A program made the translations under genes and the position numbers. Shown here piece after piece: positions 9,401 to 18,183 of a DNA stretch of 64,000 nucleotides. A model generated the notes under the pieces. It ran no database searches. It had not been told where the DNA came from and was given only the letters and a program-made list of their open reading frames with translations. Each line of letters begins with the position of its first letter. The first letter of the stretch is position 1. This DNA is from Brasilonema sp. CT11 (lineage in GTDB: Bacteria; Cyanobacteriota; Cyanobacteriia; Cyanobacteriales; Nostocaceae), in the NCBI RefSeq assembly GCF_017982655.1, contig NZ_JABXYX010000030.1, forward strand, positions 1 to 64,000, read 5' to 3'.

Positions 9401-10021
9401 CTATGAAGCAGAGTTCTGGGTTGCATACGGTCTAAAAGTTAAATTTATTCGTACCCCTGTTTGATTCGATTTCGGCAGTTGATGTAGCCAATCTTCTTGA
9501 AAACCAGGGTGCATTAAAAGCAAACTCCCATGTTCAAGCCAAATATTGTGGATTTCACCTTTGGGTTTGAGGCGTATTTGGAATTTACGCGCTTCTCCCA
9601 AACTTAGGGAGGCGATCGCCGGACTCTTACCCATTGATGTTTCATTATCCGAATGCCAGCCAATATAGTCTCTTCCGTCCCGGTAAAAGTTGCCGACAAC
9701 AATCTGAAACTTGTGTCCTGTGATTCCTTCTATCTGCCGCTTAAGCGTTGATAACTCGTTTGTCCAAGGCAACGCCTTTAGGTGAACACTACTTGAATAT
9801 GTGTATTCAAAACCTTCTTCCCCGTACATACATTCCAGTCGGGGAAGGGGTATATCTTTCCCAATTATACGAATCTGATTCTGTCGCCATGCTAGTTTTT
9901 GTTGGCAGTATGCAAAGAGTTTATCCGCATCTTGCGGAGTGAGGAATGTTGGATAGTACTTAACTGGTATGGCTAATTCAGTTAGAAAGTCTTGAGTATT
10001 GAAGAGTGAAGTTTGTTGCAT
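9401..10021 (-). CDS. AlkB-like 2-oxoglutarate/Fe(II) dioxygenase
   Basis: Oxidative demethylation of alkylated DNA or RNA bases is the expected reaction. The Fe-binding triad is His123 and Asp125 (GWHSDNE) with His180 (DWLHQLP), and the 2-oxoglutarate-binding arginines lie in RINLTFRPY (191-199). The length of 206 fits the ALKBH2/3-like bacterial group. Catalytic residues are intact, so it should be active. It stands near methyltransferase and DndB-like genes; whether it repairs damage or reverses a modification cannot be told from sequence. Confidence 0.9.
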   Translation of the reverse strand: MQQTSLFNTQDFLTELAIPVKYYPTFLTPQDADKLFAYCQQKLAWRQNQIRIIGKDIPLPRLECMYGEEGFEYTYSSSVHLKALPWTNELSTLKRQIEGITGHKFQIVVGNFYRDGRDYIGWHSDNETSMGKSPAIASLSLGEARKFQIRLKPKGEIHNIWLEHGSLLLMHPGFQEDWLHQLPKSNQTGVRINLTFRPYATQNSAS

Positions 10022-10262
10022 AATTACTATTCTGATAACATCAATTCATTCTTGAATTGCTGGGATGCATAACGAGTAAAAGCAAAAATATAATAATGGA
10101 TTTAATGCTAATTGATTTAACGAAACGAGTTACACTTAACTCAAAAATGAAAACAATCCAGGTAGTTAAAAGAGCTAGATTAACTTCGCAATTCGTTAAA
10201 AGAAGCATTAGATTTCTTTTTTTGACAAAAAACCTGAGTACATCTTCGCGTTTGCAAATCAA

Positions 10263-10676
10263 TCACTTGGTTAGATTTGTGTCAAATTCGAGGAAAACCT
10301 CTTCTGTAAAGTCGTCAACGACTTCGATGTGGAAGTTGACTGCATTAACATCTTCAGGAACGTCTTCTGGATTGACCTGGGGCACAAGATGTGAGTGAAT
10401 CAGACCGTTGAAATCGATGACATGATTACCTGCTAAATCGCTACAAAGGTCATCAAAGTGGTCATATTCAGTAGATGTCATTATGACATCAAATGTCTTG
10501 ATGTTAGGATCTTCTTTATTGATTTCCTTAACCACATCTGAAATCTTCTGTGTCAATTCATTCATGCCTTGCTCAACACTTTCATCATTATTGAGGTCAA
10601 TCTCTATTGGATAAATTCCAGCACTGATCCAGAACTCTGGGTCATAAATACTGTAATCCTTATCTTGATTATTCAT
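10263..10676 (-). CDS. Hypothetical acidic protein
   Basis: About 137 residues from ATG 10676; the longer frame begins at a TTG (10706). Strongly acidic, with many Asp and Glu residues and no membrane segment or known motif. A small acidic protein of an element can be an antirestriction or DNA-mimic protein, but nothing here proves that. It is followed by a low-quality 73-residue hydrophobic frame at 10041-10262 that I do not support. Confidence 0.5.
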   Translation of the reverse strand: MNNQDKDYSIYDPEFWISAGIYPIEIDLNNDESVEQGMNELTQKISDVVKEINKEDPNIKTFDVIMTSTEYDHFDDLCSDLAGNHVIDFNGLIHSHLVPQVNPEDVPEDVNAVNFHIEVVDDFTEEVFLEFDTNLTK

Positions 10677-10706
10677 AGTAGTTGCTGTTTTTTGATTTCT
10701 GGACAA

Positions 10707-11030
10707 TTTGATACTTGCTGGGTACTTAAGTTTTCTAGTAAGGCAATGATGCGATAGGCGTTTGCGTTTACGTAGCGCTCCCTATACCTCAATACGGTTC
10801 AGTTAGGAAAGTTATCTGTTTCGGCAAGCTGTTCTTGAGCAAGGGGAGAAGAGGGGCAGTCTTGAGAAGAGTTAGTGGACATTAATTCTTTTTCCTTCCC
10901 TGCTTATCACCAAGCGTATTGCCCTATACCTAATAGCACGCTTGGGCTATCGGGGTTAGCGTCAAGCGTTCGACGCTCGCGCTCACGTCAAAGTCCTCCG
11001 GCTTATCGCCTCTCTCGTGTCAATGCTGGT
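10707..11030. repeat. Intergenic region with dispersed repeat, copy 1
   Basis: No gene seen. Positions 10921-11010 (CCTAATAGCACGCTTGGGCT, then ATCGGGG and AGCGTCAAGCGTTCG) match 60865-60953 almost throughout, and both stretches end in a GGCTTATCG block. A related short fragment with CGTTTGCG and GCGCTCCCTAT lies at 10742-10790. These are palindromic cyanobacterial dispersed repeats rich in GCGATxGC. Confidence 0.65.
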
Positions 11031-11567
11031 TTAGCTACAAGAAAAACATATAACCCAAACCCAAGGGTTTTTATCCCAAGAATTTTCGCCATTAATCAAA
11101 TGCCATAGAGTTTGAAAAGACTTTTGAGGCTTGAGTGTAAAGCCACCGTTTAAATAATCTTTGTAGCAACTGAGATGGGAACCCGGTTTAAACTCTATGC
11201 CTTCTTTGATCGTATCTTCAGGAGAAATTTCTTGTAAACGTTCTATTTTAATGTCTACTATTTGAAGGGTTATGCGACTCGCTTTGCGTGGCATGTGAAT
11301 TGACGGTTTCCACTTAATGTTTGAGGTTTTAGGATTATCAAAATCAGCAGCGTATAAATATCCTTCATTGCAACCTGGTTCATATGCCCAAGTTTCGCGC
11401 ACCCAAAGATGATCTCCATTATTTCCATAGGGACATTTCGTCTTATTGCTGGGGACTAGATGTGCAGGATGTGTAGGTGTTTTTATTATTCGTCTTGTCT
11501 GCGTTTTTCGACCTACTGATATCGCTTTCACCATTGAGGATGAAAACAAAATTGGACTTTCTTTCAT
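11031..11567 (-). CDS. ASCH-like (phage-type) protein
   Basis: 178 residues. The opening ILFSSSMVKAISVGRKTQTR resembles the conserved N-terminus of small phage and element proteins assigned to the ASCH superfamily, and is followed by GDHLWVRETWA and a C-terminal FQTLWHLINGENSWDKNPWV block. ASCH domains have a PUA-like fold and are thought to bind RNA or modified bases. GAGG lies about 11 bases before the ATG. Substrate unknown. This family is found in prophages and large elements, in keeping with the surroundings. Confidence 0.75.
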   Translation of the reverse strand: MKESPILFSSSMVKAISVGRKTQTRRIIKTPTHPAHLVPSNKTKCPYGNNGDHLWVRETWAYEPGCNEGYLYAADFDNPKTSNIKWKPSIHMPRKASRITLQIVDIKIERLQEISPEDTIKEGIEFKPGSHLSCYKDYLNGGFTLKPQKSFQTLWHLINGENSWDKNPWVWVICFSCS

Positions 11568-11664
11568 AACTGAGCCTCAATTGAGTAATAGAAGTGGTGG
11601 GTGTAGCTGTTTGGCGGGAACCTCCACACGTTAATCCTCTAGGGAAGGGCATGGAGGTTCACGG

Positions 11665-13971
11665 CTAAAATACTTCCACTTTTATGTCCTTTCGTCCCAC
11701 TGCATATATTTCTTGGTTGTCAACAGTTAAGAATCTCCAAACCTCATCCACTTTGCCATAATCCTCAATATTGACAAATCGACACCCTTCTATCCATTTT
11801 GACTTACCGATTCCCTCTGAATTATCACTAACCCTGAATGTTATTGCGCTATAAACTTTTTGAACAGAGGCAAGCGGCAGCCAGTCCAATTCATGGTCGA
11901 AAATGACATTGGGATGTGATTCCAAGTATAGGACTGCATAATCTATCAGTTTCTGCTTCTCTTGTGGGGACCAATTACTCACGGCTAAGGCGAGAACCTT
12001 AGGGTTTCTACCTGTTAATTGAGTGATTTGTTCCCAATTTTGGGCATGTCTCAATGATTCGTAAAGACTTGTATCTTCTGGTTCAGGGTTTGGTTCAGAA
12101 ACTGGCTCAGTCGGCTCACTTTGTACCCAAGGTAGAGGTAGATAGTCAGTGATCGCATCCTCCCCACCAAGTTCTAAGACCAATCGATTTTCTTTTAATG
12201 CCTCTAGATCTAGCCAGATATCATTTGACTGAGCAAAGTTTGTTATGCGTTCAAGTTGCTGTGAGCGACGAGTTGTGTTGATATCTATTTTGTGAATGGT
12301 ATGTGCATATTGTCTGTCATCTAGCGGTTGGTTTCGTAAATGTTCTTTAGCAAGAACAATCTCGCGATCGCATTGTTTGATAATTTTGGCGGTTGCAATA
12401 AGTTCTTTTTGATTTCGCTCCTGCTTCAGTTGCTCTTGGCGCTCAAGGGTAAAAGAAGCTGTATCTGTTTTAAGTGATACCTTCTTTAAGCGGTCATATG
12501 GGAACCAACTTTGACCAGGGACACCTTCATCTATGAACGCACCCAACAGAGTTAACCGGGATATTTTTCCACTCAGTTTTTGTTGTCTTAATAGTGATAC
12601 TGAATTCTCTTCAACGGCTTCGCTGGCCACAAACTCTACAGTATCACCTACGGCAAGTCCAAACTCATCAAATACTCTTTGAGCAAGTGCTGGCTCATTC
12701 ATCAATATTTGTGCTTGGTCTTGCGAGATAGGTGTGAGGTGTTTAGGATTAATATTATTCCACTCAATCCCGTTAACACGGGACACTTGGTAGTGCGAAT
12801 TACTTGTTTTTTGAATTGTAACTACTTCTCCTTCCCAGCAATCATTTGTTCCATTCACAACATACAAGGGATTTTCAGTCTGTAAGGTAGGTAGATCCGG
12901 GGTGTTTGTGACTGAGTTCGTATCAATATTAAGCTGCTGGTTTGTGTCTTCTGCTACCAAAGGCGCAACAGAAGGTGCAGGACTTAAAATTTCTTGTTGG
13001 TTTGTAACGATAGATTCGACTTCAGTATTAGCAGAGTTGAGTGTGGAATAGTAAACGATATTTTTTGGTTCTGGTGCGGTTGCGTTTGATTGCTCTTCCA
13101 TATACGCTGCTAACTCAGCTTGTGCTCTGGTTTGCTCATCCTCAACAGGTGAGAGAGCAAACGAGGGGGCATCAGCGGGTTGTTCTTGTACTGAGACAGG
13201 GGGTACAAAGATTTCGGCAGCAGGGATGTCTGATTCAACCAAGATTGCCTCTGGCTCATCAGCGTTAAGCGTAGTTCTGCCGGAGGCATTCGCTTCAACC
13301 CCAAGCGTTGATTGGGCTATCGATAGTGATGACGGTGCTTGCTGCGGAGCAGCATAGTTGTCGAGTAGCTTTTTAATAGCTTGTTCATGATTCACCTGGT
13401 GCTCATCGATGAAGCTGTGAAACCGCACGCCTAATTCTTGATCATGCACTGGAGGAATTTGCAGTACGCGATTCACTCCATCGGGCGATCGCTTCCATAA
13501 AGAGGTGTGGTCTTTGGTTGACGATGCTTTCTTTCTGGGGAAGAGTTCTTTCTTTTTAGCGTCTACCACGTCCTGGGTTAACCTTCCTTCTTCCTTGAGA
13601 GCCACCCAAAGTTCCTTGAACTTGGGAGGCGTCAAAGTAAACATCATAGTCCCTAACCACGCTAGGTCTTCAGGACTAAAACCTTCAGCATTTTGGGCAA
13701 CTTTGCGAAACTTCGTTGCTTCACGGGTTAAGATGCCCGCCGCTTGAAGCAGAGTTTTAAACTGACTTGAACGTAGTTCTTGATGTTGCTCTTTGAGCCA
13801 GAACGCAAATCGGATCAAGGACATGGTTCCTTGTTTAAATAGTTCCAGCCCACTGTAATCAATTTCCTTTGTGGGTTTGGAACGCTTAGAAGACTTGGCG
13901 GATCGGGAAGGTTTAGTCGGTTCGACTAAGGAAGTGGGGAGGGTAGGAGGAACCGCGAGTGCTACTGTCAT
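11665..13971 (-). CDS. Large hypothetical protein, 768 residues
   Basis: Not recognised. Residues about 20-40 are basic (a SKRSKPTKE-type stretch), 40-150 look helical and ordered, and 150-370 are low-complexity, rich in Ala, Pro, Glu and Gln. Two small beta-rich SH3/KOW-like segments follow: around WEGEVVTIQKTSNSHYQVSRV, and around VGDTVEFV with GKISRLTLLGAF. A charged coiled-coil-prone part (about 520-600) and a C-terminal ordered domain end the protein. GGAG precedes the ATG. The modular build suggests a nucleic-acid-binding element protein, for example in partition, replication or conjugation, but no family can be named. Confidence 0.65.
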   Translation of the reverse strand: MTVALAVPPTLPTSLVEPTKPSRSAKSSKRSKPTKEIDYSGLELFKQGTMSLIRFAFWLKEQHQELRSSQFKTLLQAAGILTREATKFRKVAQNAEGFSPEDLAWLGTMMFTLTPPKFKELWVALKEEGRLTQDVVDAKKKELFPRKKASSTKDHTSLWKRSPDGVNRVLQIPPVHDQELGVRFHSFIDEHQVNHEQAIKKLLDNYAAPQQAPSSLSIAQSTLGVEANASGRTTLNADEPEAILVESDIPAAEIFVPPVSVQEQPADAPSFALSPVEDEQTRAQAELAAYMEEQSNATAPEPKNIVYYSTLNSANTEVESIVTNQQEILSPAPSVAPLVAEDTNQQLNIDTNSVTNTPDLPTLQTENPLYVVNGTNDCWEGEVVTIQKTSNSHYQVSRVNGIEWNNINPKHLTPISQDQAQILMNEPALAQRVFDEFGLAVGDTVEFVASEAVEENSVSLLRQQKLSGKISRLTLLGAFIDEGVPGQSWFPYDRLKKVSLKTDTASFTLERQEQLKQERNQKELIATAKIIKQCDREIVLAKEHLRNQPLDDRQYAHTIHKIDINTTRRSQQLERITNFAQSNDIWLDLEALKENRLVLELGGEDAITDYLPLPWVQSEPTEPVSEPNPEPEDTSLYESLRHAQNWEQITQLTGRNPKVLALAVSNWSPQEKQKLIDYAVLYLESHPNVIFDHELDWLPLASVQKVYSAITFRVSDNSEGIGKSKWIEGCRFVNIEDYGKVDEVWRFLTVDNQEIYAVGRKDIKVEVF

Positions 13972-14078
13972 GCTACAATTACTCCAGATTTTAAGATGTT
14001 CGACGCCCTATTTTTTAAATCCAGGCGTCTTTTATAATGAAAGGCTTAGTTGAATAAGTCAGGTACATTGCCGTAGGT

Positions 14079-14333
14079 TCAATAATGGGCAAGGTACTCA
14101 ATTGCGCGAAAACGCAAGCCCACTAACTGCTCGTAGAGTGGGTTGAATTCGCATAGAGCGGGAACGTCAAAGGTGTATCCCATGAGATTGAAATTGCGTT
14201 GACATGGACAGGATGCAGGAATGGTTAAGCACAGAAGTCTTGCAAATCTCGGATTATGGACTTCGATGGTGTCGATCTTGCGCTGCAATTGTTTTATCAT
14301 GAGCATGGCTGTGATGGCTCTTAGAAATATCAT
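14079..14333 (-). CDS. Mo-dependent nitrogenase C-terminal-domain protein
   Basis: 84 residues that match the small cyanobacterial Mo-nitro_C family: IEVHNPRFARLLCLTIPASC, then CPCQRNF, then PALCEFNPLYEQLVGLRFRA. These were named for a domain found near nitrogenase genes in cyanobacteria; many genomes carry several free-standing copies of unknown role. The pairs of Cys (CPCQ) and the LCxxNPLYE motif are intact. The C-terminus (AIEYLAHY) is shorter than in longer homologues, which usually continue with a further Cys-containing segment. Start at ATG 14333 or one of the nearby internal Met codons. Confidence 0.75.
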   Translation of the reverse strand: MIFLRAITAMLMIKQLQRKIDTIEVHNPRFARLLCLTIPASCPCQRNFNLMGYTFDVPALCEFNPLYEQLVGLRFRAIEYLAHY

Positions 14334-14421
14334 AGACTACAGTCGCTACGTTTATATATTTAGCAAAAAAATTAAATAAAAGATTGATATTCCAAAGCAG
14401 ATGGTACGTCAAAATTGACAC

Positions 14422-14712
14422 TCATGCCACTTTGGAACAAGATTTCTTTTCTACCTGTGCAGCTTGTAAGGCATAGGCCAAGGTCAGTTGGTAGTATTTG
14501 GGCATCAGTTCAAAATTGAGTCCCTTCCCCCAGCCACGTACTGTGCGTTCGGCTAGTCCCAGCGTTCTTGCAAGGAGTTTGACACAGTTTTTGCGATGGC
14601 AGGTTTCCGTTTCGCGATCAGCAATTTCATCTGGGGACAGGGTAGCTATACCAAACCATATTCGGCAGAACTCTCTGGGAGTAATTCCTGTTGTAGGTAG
14701 ATTTTTCATCAT
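14422..14712 (-). CDS. Small HTH-like protein
   Basis: 96 residues. The segment LLARTLGLAERTVRGWGKG looks like a helix-turn-helix, preceded by a Cys-bearing stretch (ETETCHRKNC). A Shine-Dalgarno AGGTGA stands just before two ATG codons in a row. It is probably a DNA-binding protein or excisionase-like factor. A shortened paralogue in the same orientation is at 15471-15650, with the same upstream leader, so the locus was duplicated. Confidence 0.6.
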   Translation of the reverse strand: MMKNLPTTGITPREFCRIWFGIATLSPDEIADRETETCHRKNCVKLLARTLGLAERTVRGWGKGLNFELMPKYYQLTLAYALQAAQVEKKSCSKVA

Positions 14713-14838
14713 TCACCTGCTTGGTGAGGACTGTACATATTTGAAGTTTAGCATTTTTTACACTTTTAACACTAAAAGCATTTTAAATGCGTGCCGTGCA
14801 AAACAAGAATTTAGTGCTAGAGGGGATACACTAGAAAA

Positions 14839-15183
14839 ATGGCTAATTCTCCTACTAGAACCACGCTTAATCTCGCTGAACTAAGTGATCGCATTGAACG
14901 CCTTCGCTCAGATTCTGCTTGGAAGATTCTGCCTTTATCGAAGAAGGTAATAGTTCTTATTCAAGAGCATCTATCGATGGTGGAATCATCCGATAAGGCA
15001 GCGACTGAGAATAAGGACAGCATTAACGATTCAAAAGAAAGCTTAGTACGCTTTGTTAAGGGACTTGCAGAGGGCAAGACACCAAGCGATGCTGATTGCA
15101 TTAGCGCAGCTCTTGAGGCTGGAATCGACAAAGAATTAACACTCTCATTGCGTGATCGCCTATTCGACAGGGCGAATGACTAA
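14839..15183 (+). CDS. Hypothetical protein, 114 residues
   Basis: Not recognised. Soluble, helical and charged; a WKILPLSKKVIVLIQEHL helix follows an N-terminal ELSDRIERL helix. Codon use and lack of stops support a real gene. GAGGGG stands about 13 bases before the ATG. It diverges from the HTH-like gene at 14712, so the 126-bp gap holds both promoters, and the HTH protein could regulate the pair. Confidence 0.5.
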   Translation: MANSPTRTTLNLAELSDRIERLRSDSAWKILPLSKKVIVLIQEHLSMVESSDKAATENKDSINDSKESLVRFVKGLAEGKTPSDADCISAALEAGIDKELTLSLRDRLFDRAND

Positions 15184-15470
15184 TTGTTGAGAGCAAGAGC
15201 AATCTTTGAAGTACCATACTACAACTGCTCCTAACCAAATAATAGGCAGCCATTATGACGCTCACTGCTACAACCAAAAGGCAGCGAGTGTCTTTGCTTT
15301 TATATGGCCCGTGAATTGAGCTTTTACTCTACGTGAGAAATTTGCAGGGCATACACTAAGCTCAGGCAACAATTATTTAGGATTTTCTCGAAATTACAGC
15401 AGTTTTCACCTAAATGAACCACACCGTTTGTAGGGATGCAATGTCATTCACTCCCACGAGTGTGGTCTAT

Positions 15471-15650
15471 TTACCTGGAAATGGCTGTAAACTCCTTTCC
15501 CCAACCTTGCATCCTACGTTCACTTATGTCCATTGTCCTTGCAAGGAGTTTGACCCAGTTTTTGCGATGGCAGGTTTGAGTTTCACGATTAGCAATTTCT
15601 TCTGGGGACAGGGTAGTCATACCAAACCAGATGCGGCAAAACTCCTTCAT
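15471..15650 (-). pseudogene. Shortened paralogue of the HTH-like gene at 14422
   Basis: A 59-residue frame begins MKEFCRIWFGMTTLSP and matches residues 14 onward of the protein at 14422-14712 (REFCRIWFGIATLSP, RETxTCHRKNxVKLLART). It ends early after GWGKEFTAISR, where the paralogue continues for about 27 residues. The N-terminal dozen residues are also missing. It is therefore a degenerate or minimal duplicate; the HTH part is partly changed (MDISERRMQGWG). Confidence 0.7.
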
Positions 15651-15659
15651 TTTTATGAT

Positions 15660-15746
15660 CTAAACTTGTGCAAACTTGTAGTCGTAGCCATCTTTACGAT
15701 GTACTGTCTTGATGTCATTTCGAGAAACGCTTGTTTTAAACACCAT
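15660..15746 (-). CDS. 28-residue ORF with good ribosome binding site
   Basis: MVFKTSVSRNDIKTVHRKDG and then YDYKFAQV. AGGTGG stands five bases before the ATG. The upstream DNA (TACCAAGTAGGTGGATTATG) closely resembles the leader of the gene at 14712 (CACCAAGCAGGTGAATGATG), so this short frame has taken over the translation start of the duplicated gene. It may be a genuine small peptide or simply the replaced 5' end of the paralogue. Confidence 0.4.
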   Translation of the reverse strand: MVFKTSVSRNDIKTVHRKDGYDYKFAQV

Positions 15747-15847
15747 AATCCACCTACTTGGTAAAGAATGCATTGACTTTGATGTTTATCAGATTAGCGC
15801 AAATAGATTTAATATGTATCACTTTGGTCAAAAGAGGGTGAAACAGC

Positions 15848-16294
15848 ATGGATGTGGGTAAAATGGCAAATATGACCAACACCAAGCCACACATCACCAA
15901 AGATCGCCTGAATGTAGATATTCGCGGTTTACGAGAAGCGCTACAGAAGGTAGCTCATGCTGAAGAACGTTCTCTTTCAAGTGCCGCGAGGATTCTTCTT
16001 CTTGAGGCACTGGCTGCGCGTGGTTTGAGGCTTGAAAAGCCGGACGCCTCTTTTCGTGTCAGCAACGATGACACCATTCACACCTTGGTCGAACGTAATT
16101 TCGGTAGGTTGAAGGTTGCAGGCATCAAAAATCTGAAAGCACTAGCAAACGGCGAAGTTCTTCCCACGAAAACAGATTTCGTTAAAATAGCAGCCGCTCT
16201 AGAGTTAACAGAAACAGAGCAGAAGGAATTGTGGCAGCGCACGTTCAACAGCCTGAACGAAAGCGACGCACAAGAACGCAATGGACATGCATAA
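15848..16294 (+). CDS. Hypothetical DNA-binding-like protein, 148 residues
   Basis: AGAGGGTG precedes the ATG by a normal distance. Residues 20-55 (LNVDIRGLREALQKVAHAEE and SLSSAARILLLEAL) look like a ribbon-helix-helix unit: a short strand, then two helices. The C-terminal half (NLKALANGEVLPTKTDFVKI, then ALELTETEQKELWQRTF) resembles an XRE-type helix-turn-helix. This suggests a transcriptional regulator or a plasmid copy-control or partition factor. Target unknown. Confidence 0.55.
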   Translation: MDVGKMANMTNTKPHITKDRLNVDIRGLREALQKVAHAEERSLSSAARILLLEALAARGLRLEKPDASFRVSNDDTIHTLVERNFGRLKVAGIKNLKALANGEVLPTKTDFVKIAAALELTETEQKELWQRTFNSLNESDAQERNGHA

Positions 16295-16482
16295 ATTTTC
16301 GCAACGTCTTTGAAATTGCGCGATCTGCAAAGGAGCGCAGAGCGCGAAGCTATCGCCTCCATTGCTGCCTCCTTCGCTTCGTCCCGTGGAAAAAACCTGT
16401 ATAAGGGGAAGGTTGTCCAATTTTGTTTAAGTTCTCCCAAATCCCAACGAAGTCAGGTTAAGTCTTGGAAAAATCTAGCACA

Positions 16483-17709
16483 CTACTTTTTCCAAGAAGG
16501 TTGGTAATCAAACAACCATTGAAATTGCAAGTCAGCTAACCAGGTGGGAGTAAGCTTGTAAATCCAGTTGCGCAAGAAACATCCTATCACGGAGTCGGTT
16601 TGCCCAAGCTGACCTACTTGGCGGGACGTAGTGAAGACGCGAGTCACCCTTGGGCTGCGGTTGCTTTCAAATTGACGCAACAGTGACGGAACCTGGTCAT
16701 TACTAACGGAACCTACAAACAGCTTGGCAAGTTCAAAAGCATCTTCCACCGCCATACAACCGCCTTGACCGAGATTTGGTTGGACGGGGTGCGCGGCATC
16801 TCCTATTAATGTCACCCGACCTCTTCCCCATTCGCCACTTTTTGGTTGGCGATCAAAAATATCATCTCGATAAATGCTTGCGTCGTCTAAAGCCGCAATG
16901 ATACTTGGGACAGGTTCGGCATAATCTGAAAAGATTAACCGCAATGCTGCCAGGGAATCTTCTACTGTGTCATCACTACCACCAGGCTTGCTGTTATTAA
17001 ATGCGTAAAAGGAAAACCGTCCTCCTCCAACATCAAAATATCCAAAGCGATTTCCCCGACCCCAAATTTCCATCCAACTGTATTGCTTATCGAGTGGTAT
17101 GTTTTCACCGTCAAAATATCCCCTCCAGCAACAGGTGCCGCTGTAGAGCGGCTCTTCTAATCGCTCTTTACCATTAAGGCGAGCGCGTACCTTTGAGTAA
17201 AGACCATCAGCACCTACTAAAACGTCACCAACTGCTGTAGTGCCATCACTAAAGTAAACTCGCACACTATCCCCAGCCTCCTCAAAGTCTTTGAAGGCAA
17301 TGCTAGTTCGCACTGTACCCGAAGGCAATGTTTCATAGAGAATTTGTTGCAGTTCGGGTCTGAGCAAGCATACACCCAAGTCTTCTTCACCCACAAACTG
17401 TGGGGAGTTGATGTACAGTGGAGTTCCATTTTTACTAAAAAATCCACCCTTTAAAATTTTACCTCCCTGTTCGTAGAAACGTTTGTAAATCTTTCCGGAA
17501 CACAGAATTTTGTAAACCCGCATCGCATTTCGCTGAATAAATATACCTCCAGGTCCATGCAGCATCGCATCGAGTTGGCGCTTTTCGTATAGCTCGACAG
17601 AAATACCTGCATCAATGCAGGCATGGGCCAAAGTCAAGCCTCCAATCCCACCCCCAATCACAATTACCTTTGATACTGAGGGCTTGATAGCTTTTCCGGT
17701 TGTTTGCAT
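16483..17709 (-). CDS. FAD-dependent monooxygenase
   Basis: About 408 residues, flavoprotein hydroxylase of the UbiH/PHBH fold. The N-terminal Rossmann motif is VIVIGGGIGGLTLAHA, and the FAD-ribityl motif VTLIGDAAHPVQPNLGQGG lies near residue 290, followed by EDAFELAKL. Proteins of this group hydroxylate aromatic rings or epoxidise terpenoids using NAD(P)H and oxygen; zeaxanthin-epoxidase-like members are common in cyanobacteria. The ATG at 17709 (MQTTGKAIKP) follows GGAAC; the longer frame begins with TTG. It stands alone next to decayed genes, so no pathway can be assigned. Confidence 0.85.
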   Translation of the reverse strand: MQTTGKAIKPSVSKVIVIGGGIGGLTLAHACIDAGISVELYEKRQLDAMLHGPGGIFIQRNAMRVYKILCSGKIYKRFYEQGGKILKGGFFSKNGTPLYINSPQFVGEEDLGVCLLRPELQQILYETLPSGTVRTSIAFKDFEEAGDSVRVYFSDGTTAVGDVLVGADGLYSKVRARLNGKERLEEPLYSGTCCWRGYFDGENIPLDKQYSWMEIWGRGNRFGYFDVGGGRFSFYAFNNSKPGGSDDTVEDSLAALRLIFSDYAEPVPSIIAALDDASIYRDDIFDRQPKSGEWGRGRVTLIGDAAHPVQPNLGQGGCMAVEDAFELAKLFVGSVSNDQVPSLLRQFESNRSPRVTRVFTTSRQVGQLGQTDSVIGCFLRNWIYKLTPTWLADLQFQWLFDYQPSWKK

Positions 17710-17785
17710 CACTCGTTCCAAATAAGTGGATAGCTCTGTTGAGATTTACTCTACTATTTAAATCCAGCGAAACCAAGAGGGGCGA

Positions 17786-17862
17786 ATGCCGACGATTTCT
17801 GCGGCAGCCGAACGCGCCAACCGGATTAAAGACGAGTTCTTAGCAGTGGTATCCCATGAGTT
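17786..17862 (+). pseudogene. Histidine kinase fragment, left part
   Basis: The plus frame reads AAAERANRIKDEFLAVVSHE and then L, the HisKA dimerisation and phospho-acceptor box with the target His. It stops matching right after HEL, where a normal kinase continues with RTPLNAILGW. The right part resumes at 18046. The sensor and upstream domains are absent. Confidence 0.85.
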
Positions 17863-17881
17863 ATGTAAGCGTCCTTTGAGT

Positions 17882-17915
17882 GCGCCCCCTTAGGGGCTAG
17901 CTCCTAAGGGGGCGC
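17882..17915. repeat. Palindrome within the kinase-splitting insert
   Basis: GCGCCCCCTTAGG (17882-17894) pairs perfectly with CCTAAGGGGGCGC (17903-17915). It is part of the extra DNA, about 17863-18045, that separates the two kinase fragments. It could act as a strong hairpin or be one end of an older inserted repeat. Confidence 0.6.
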
Positions 17916-17954
17916 AGCCGCCCTGAAAGGGCTAGGAGGCTTGCCCCTTAATCC

Positions 17955-18045
17955 TAAGCTGTCGCGTCTTTACTTTTCCAAAGCATTCTCGATATATCAA
18001 GGGTTACGGTCTCCAAAAAGTGCAACTTGTAGGCGCGACAGCTTA
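17955..18045. mobile_element. 91-bp MITE-like element, copy 1
   Basis: Terminal inverted repeats TAAGCTGTCGCG and CGCGACAGCTTA bound a 91-bp element with no coding capacity. Copy 2 at 34965-35055 has the same length and differs at only a few positions. The outermost TA on both sides fits a TA target duplication, as made by IS630/Tc1-type transposases. It lies inside the broken kinase gene and directly abuts the resumed reading frame. Confidence 0.8.
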
Positions 18046-18183
18046 TCTTGGGCTGGACGAGCTTACTTCGCAACGGCAGATTGGATACTGCAAAAACCGC
18101 TTACGCTTTTGAAACGATTGAGCGCAACGCTAAGCTACAGGTGCAAATTATTGAAGATTTGCTTGATGTTTCTCGCATTCTAC
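18046..18183 (+). pseudogene. Histidine kinase fragment, right part
   Basis: Directly after the MITE the frame resumes with LGWTSLLRNGRLDTAKTAYA, then FETIERNAKLQVQIIEDLLD and VSRIL, the second HisKA helix typical of cyanobacterial hybrid kinases. The HATPase domain is missing. At about 18183 the sequence passes in frame into acetate kinase, which shows a later deletion or recombination. Confidence 0.85.

Noticed and set aside
10041-10262. 73-residue hydrophobic ORF
   Set aside because: Low-complexity AT-rich sequence, no ribosome binding site, Lys/Ile/Leu bias expected from AT-rich DNA.
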